Positions 6,143 through 6,509 of a stretch of DNA of 6,509 bases are shown here, piece by piece. The notes below the pieces were generated by a model that was not told where the DNA came from, searched no databases, and saw only the letters and a list, made by a program, of their open reading frames with translations. Position 1 is the stretch's first letter. Each line of letters opens with the position of its first letter. Origin of the DNA: Gammaproteobacteria bacterium. GTDB lineage: Bacteria > Pseudomonadota > Gammaproteobacteria > SMWH01. The stretch covers positions 1 to 6,509 of the forward strand of contig SMWH01000091.1 in NCBI GenBank assembly GCA_004357005.1, given 5' to 3'. Made by a program: the position numbers and the translations under genes.

Positions 6143-6187
6143 AATGGGGACAGCACACATTTAGTTTAAATGTGTACCGTCCCCATT
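6143..6187. repeat. 45-base near-perfect inverted repeat between convergent genes
   Basis: The arms at 6143-6162 and 6168-6187 pair at 18 of 20 positions around the five-base loop AGTTT. Each arm begins AATGGGGAC and ends ACACATTT at the loop. It fills most of the 55-base gap between the stop codons of a plus-strand and a minus-strand gene. A hairpin this strong in a convergent gap could end transcription in both directions, but there is no long T run directly after the stem on either strand. The sequence resembles dispersed palindromes linked to REP-associated (RAYT) transposases; that identification was not searched. Confidence 0.75.
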
Positions 6188-6196
6188 TAATCCCAT

Positions 6197-6509
6197 TTAT
6201 TTGTTTTCGACGGGGGTCGGGGGCGTGCCCGAGTCGAAAATGATCTTCCAGGACCCGTCGTCCTGGCGTTCCCAGACCGAGAAAAACATTCCCTGTCCTG
6301 TGTGCGTTACACCACCCTCGTTTTTTGAGCTCAGCTCATAGGGCCCGTGGGTGACGCCGATGTCTCCGCCCGGGCGAACCTCGGCGCTGGTGGGTTCCCA
6401 GACCAGGGTGGGTCCGTCTTCGGTGAAAAACCCTTTCCAGCCTTCGCCAATCGCCGCGCGACCGCGTAACGGGGCGCCGGACGTAAAAATGGCGTTCTCG
6501 TCAATAAGC
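6197..6509 (-). CDS. NTF2-like (SnoaL/DUF4440-type) protein, 5' end outside window (partial)
   Basis: The minus strand is open from the window edge to a TAA at 6199-6197, giving the last 103 residues of a protein. Features typical of the NTF2-like fold of the SnoaL/DUF4440 group are GRAAIGEGWKGFF, the strand LVWEPTSAEV followed by GDIGVTHGPYEL, then GQGMFFSVWERQDDGSWKII and FDSGTP at the end of the domain. Such proteins are small cone-shaped folds; some are isomerases or hydrolases and many have no known reaction. Catalytic residues cannot be judged because the N-terminal helices are missing. It converges on paralogue B across the hairpin at 6143-6187. The family call is fairly secure, the function unknown. 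Confidence 0.82.
   Translation of the reverse strand, partial: LIDENAIFTSGAPLRGRAAIGEGWKGFFTEDGPTLVWEPTSAEVRPGGDIGVTHGPYELSSKNEGGVTHTGQGMFFSVWERQDDGSWKIIFDSGTPPTPVENK

Noticed and set aside
1..6509. CRISPR array, tRNA, rRNA or complete insertion sequence
   Set aside because: No regularly spaced identical repeats with spacers, no RNA gene signatures and no transposase gene were seen on either strand.

Overview
The window looks like chromosomal DNA from a fairly GC-rich gammaproteobacterium. The evidence is the codon bias toward G/C in third positions, REP-like repeats of the 'TGTAGGAACGGC' and 'GGGGACAG..ACAC' types between genes, and a family of COG5616 (TolB-like) membrane proteins with TPR tails. 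The taxonomic call is an inference, and I would not go below class level.

Layout. (1) 1-507, minus strand: the 5' part of a membrane protein that runs off the left edge. (2) 508-617: a short intergenic stretch with REP-like repeats. (3) 618-2645, minus: a 675-residue protein with three membrane segments, a TolB/FlgO-like domain and TPRs. (4) 2747-3097, minus: a stand-alone LytTR DNA-binding regulator upstream of, and co-directional with, gene 3. (5) 3098-3292: a divergent control region. It holds four evenly spaced direct repeats that fit the LytTR binding consensus, then a sigma-70-like promoter overlapped by palindromes. (6) 3293-3534, plus: a MazE/AbrB-type antitoxin gene carrying a one-base frameshift, overlapping (7) 3534-3878, plus: an apparently intact MazF-type toxin. 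(8) 3925-6141, plus: a 738-residue paralogue of gene 3. (9) 6143-6187: a large, nearly perfect inverted repeat between convergent genes. (10) 6197-6509, minus: the 3' part of an NTF2-like (SnoaL/DUF4440-type) protein that runs off the right edge.

How the parts may work together. Genes 1, 3 and 8 share an N-terminal membrane module (S-F/W-x-E-L-x-R-R-x-V-x-R-V-A then paired hydrophobic helices then TP-x-G). In genes 3 and 8 it carries a probably periplasmic TolB-like and TPR portion. The two closest paralogues lie in inverted orientation around a LytTR regulator and a toxin-antitoxin pair. The LytTR gene very likely binds its own upstream region. It may also act on the gene downstream of it (3) or on the divergent toxin operon and gene 8. 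The strongest points for follow-up are the LytTR site array, the broken antitoxin beside an intact toxin, and the palindromes on the toxin-antitoxin promoter.
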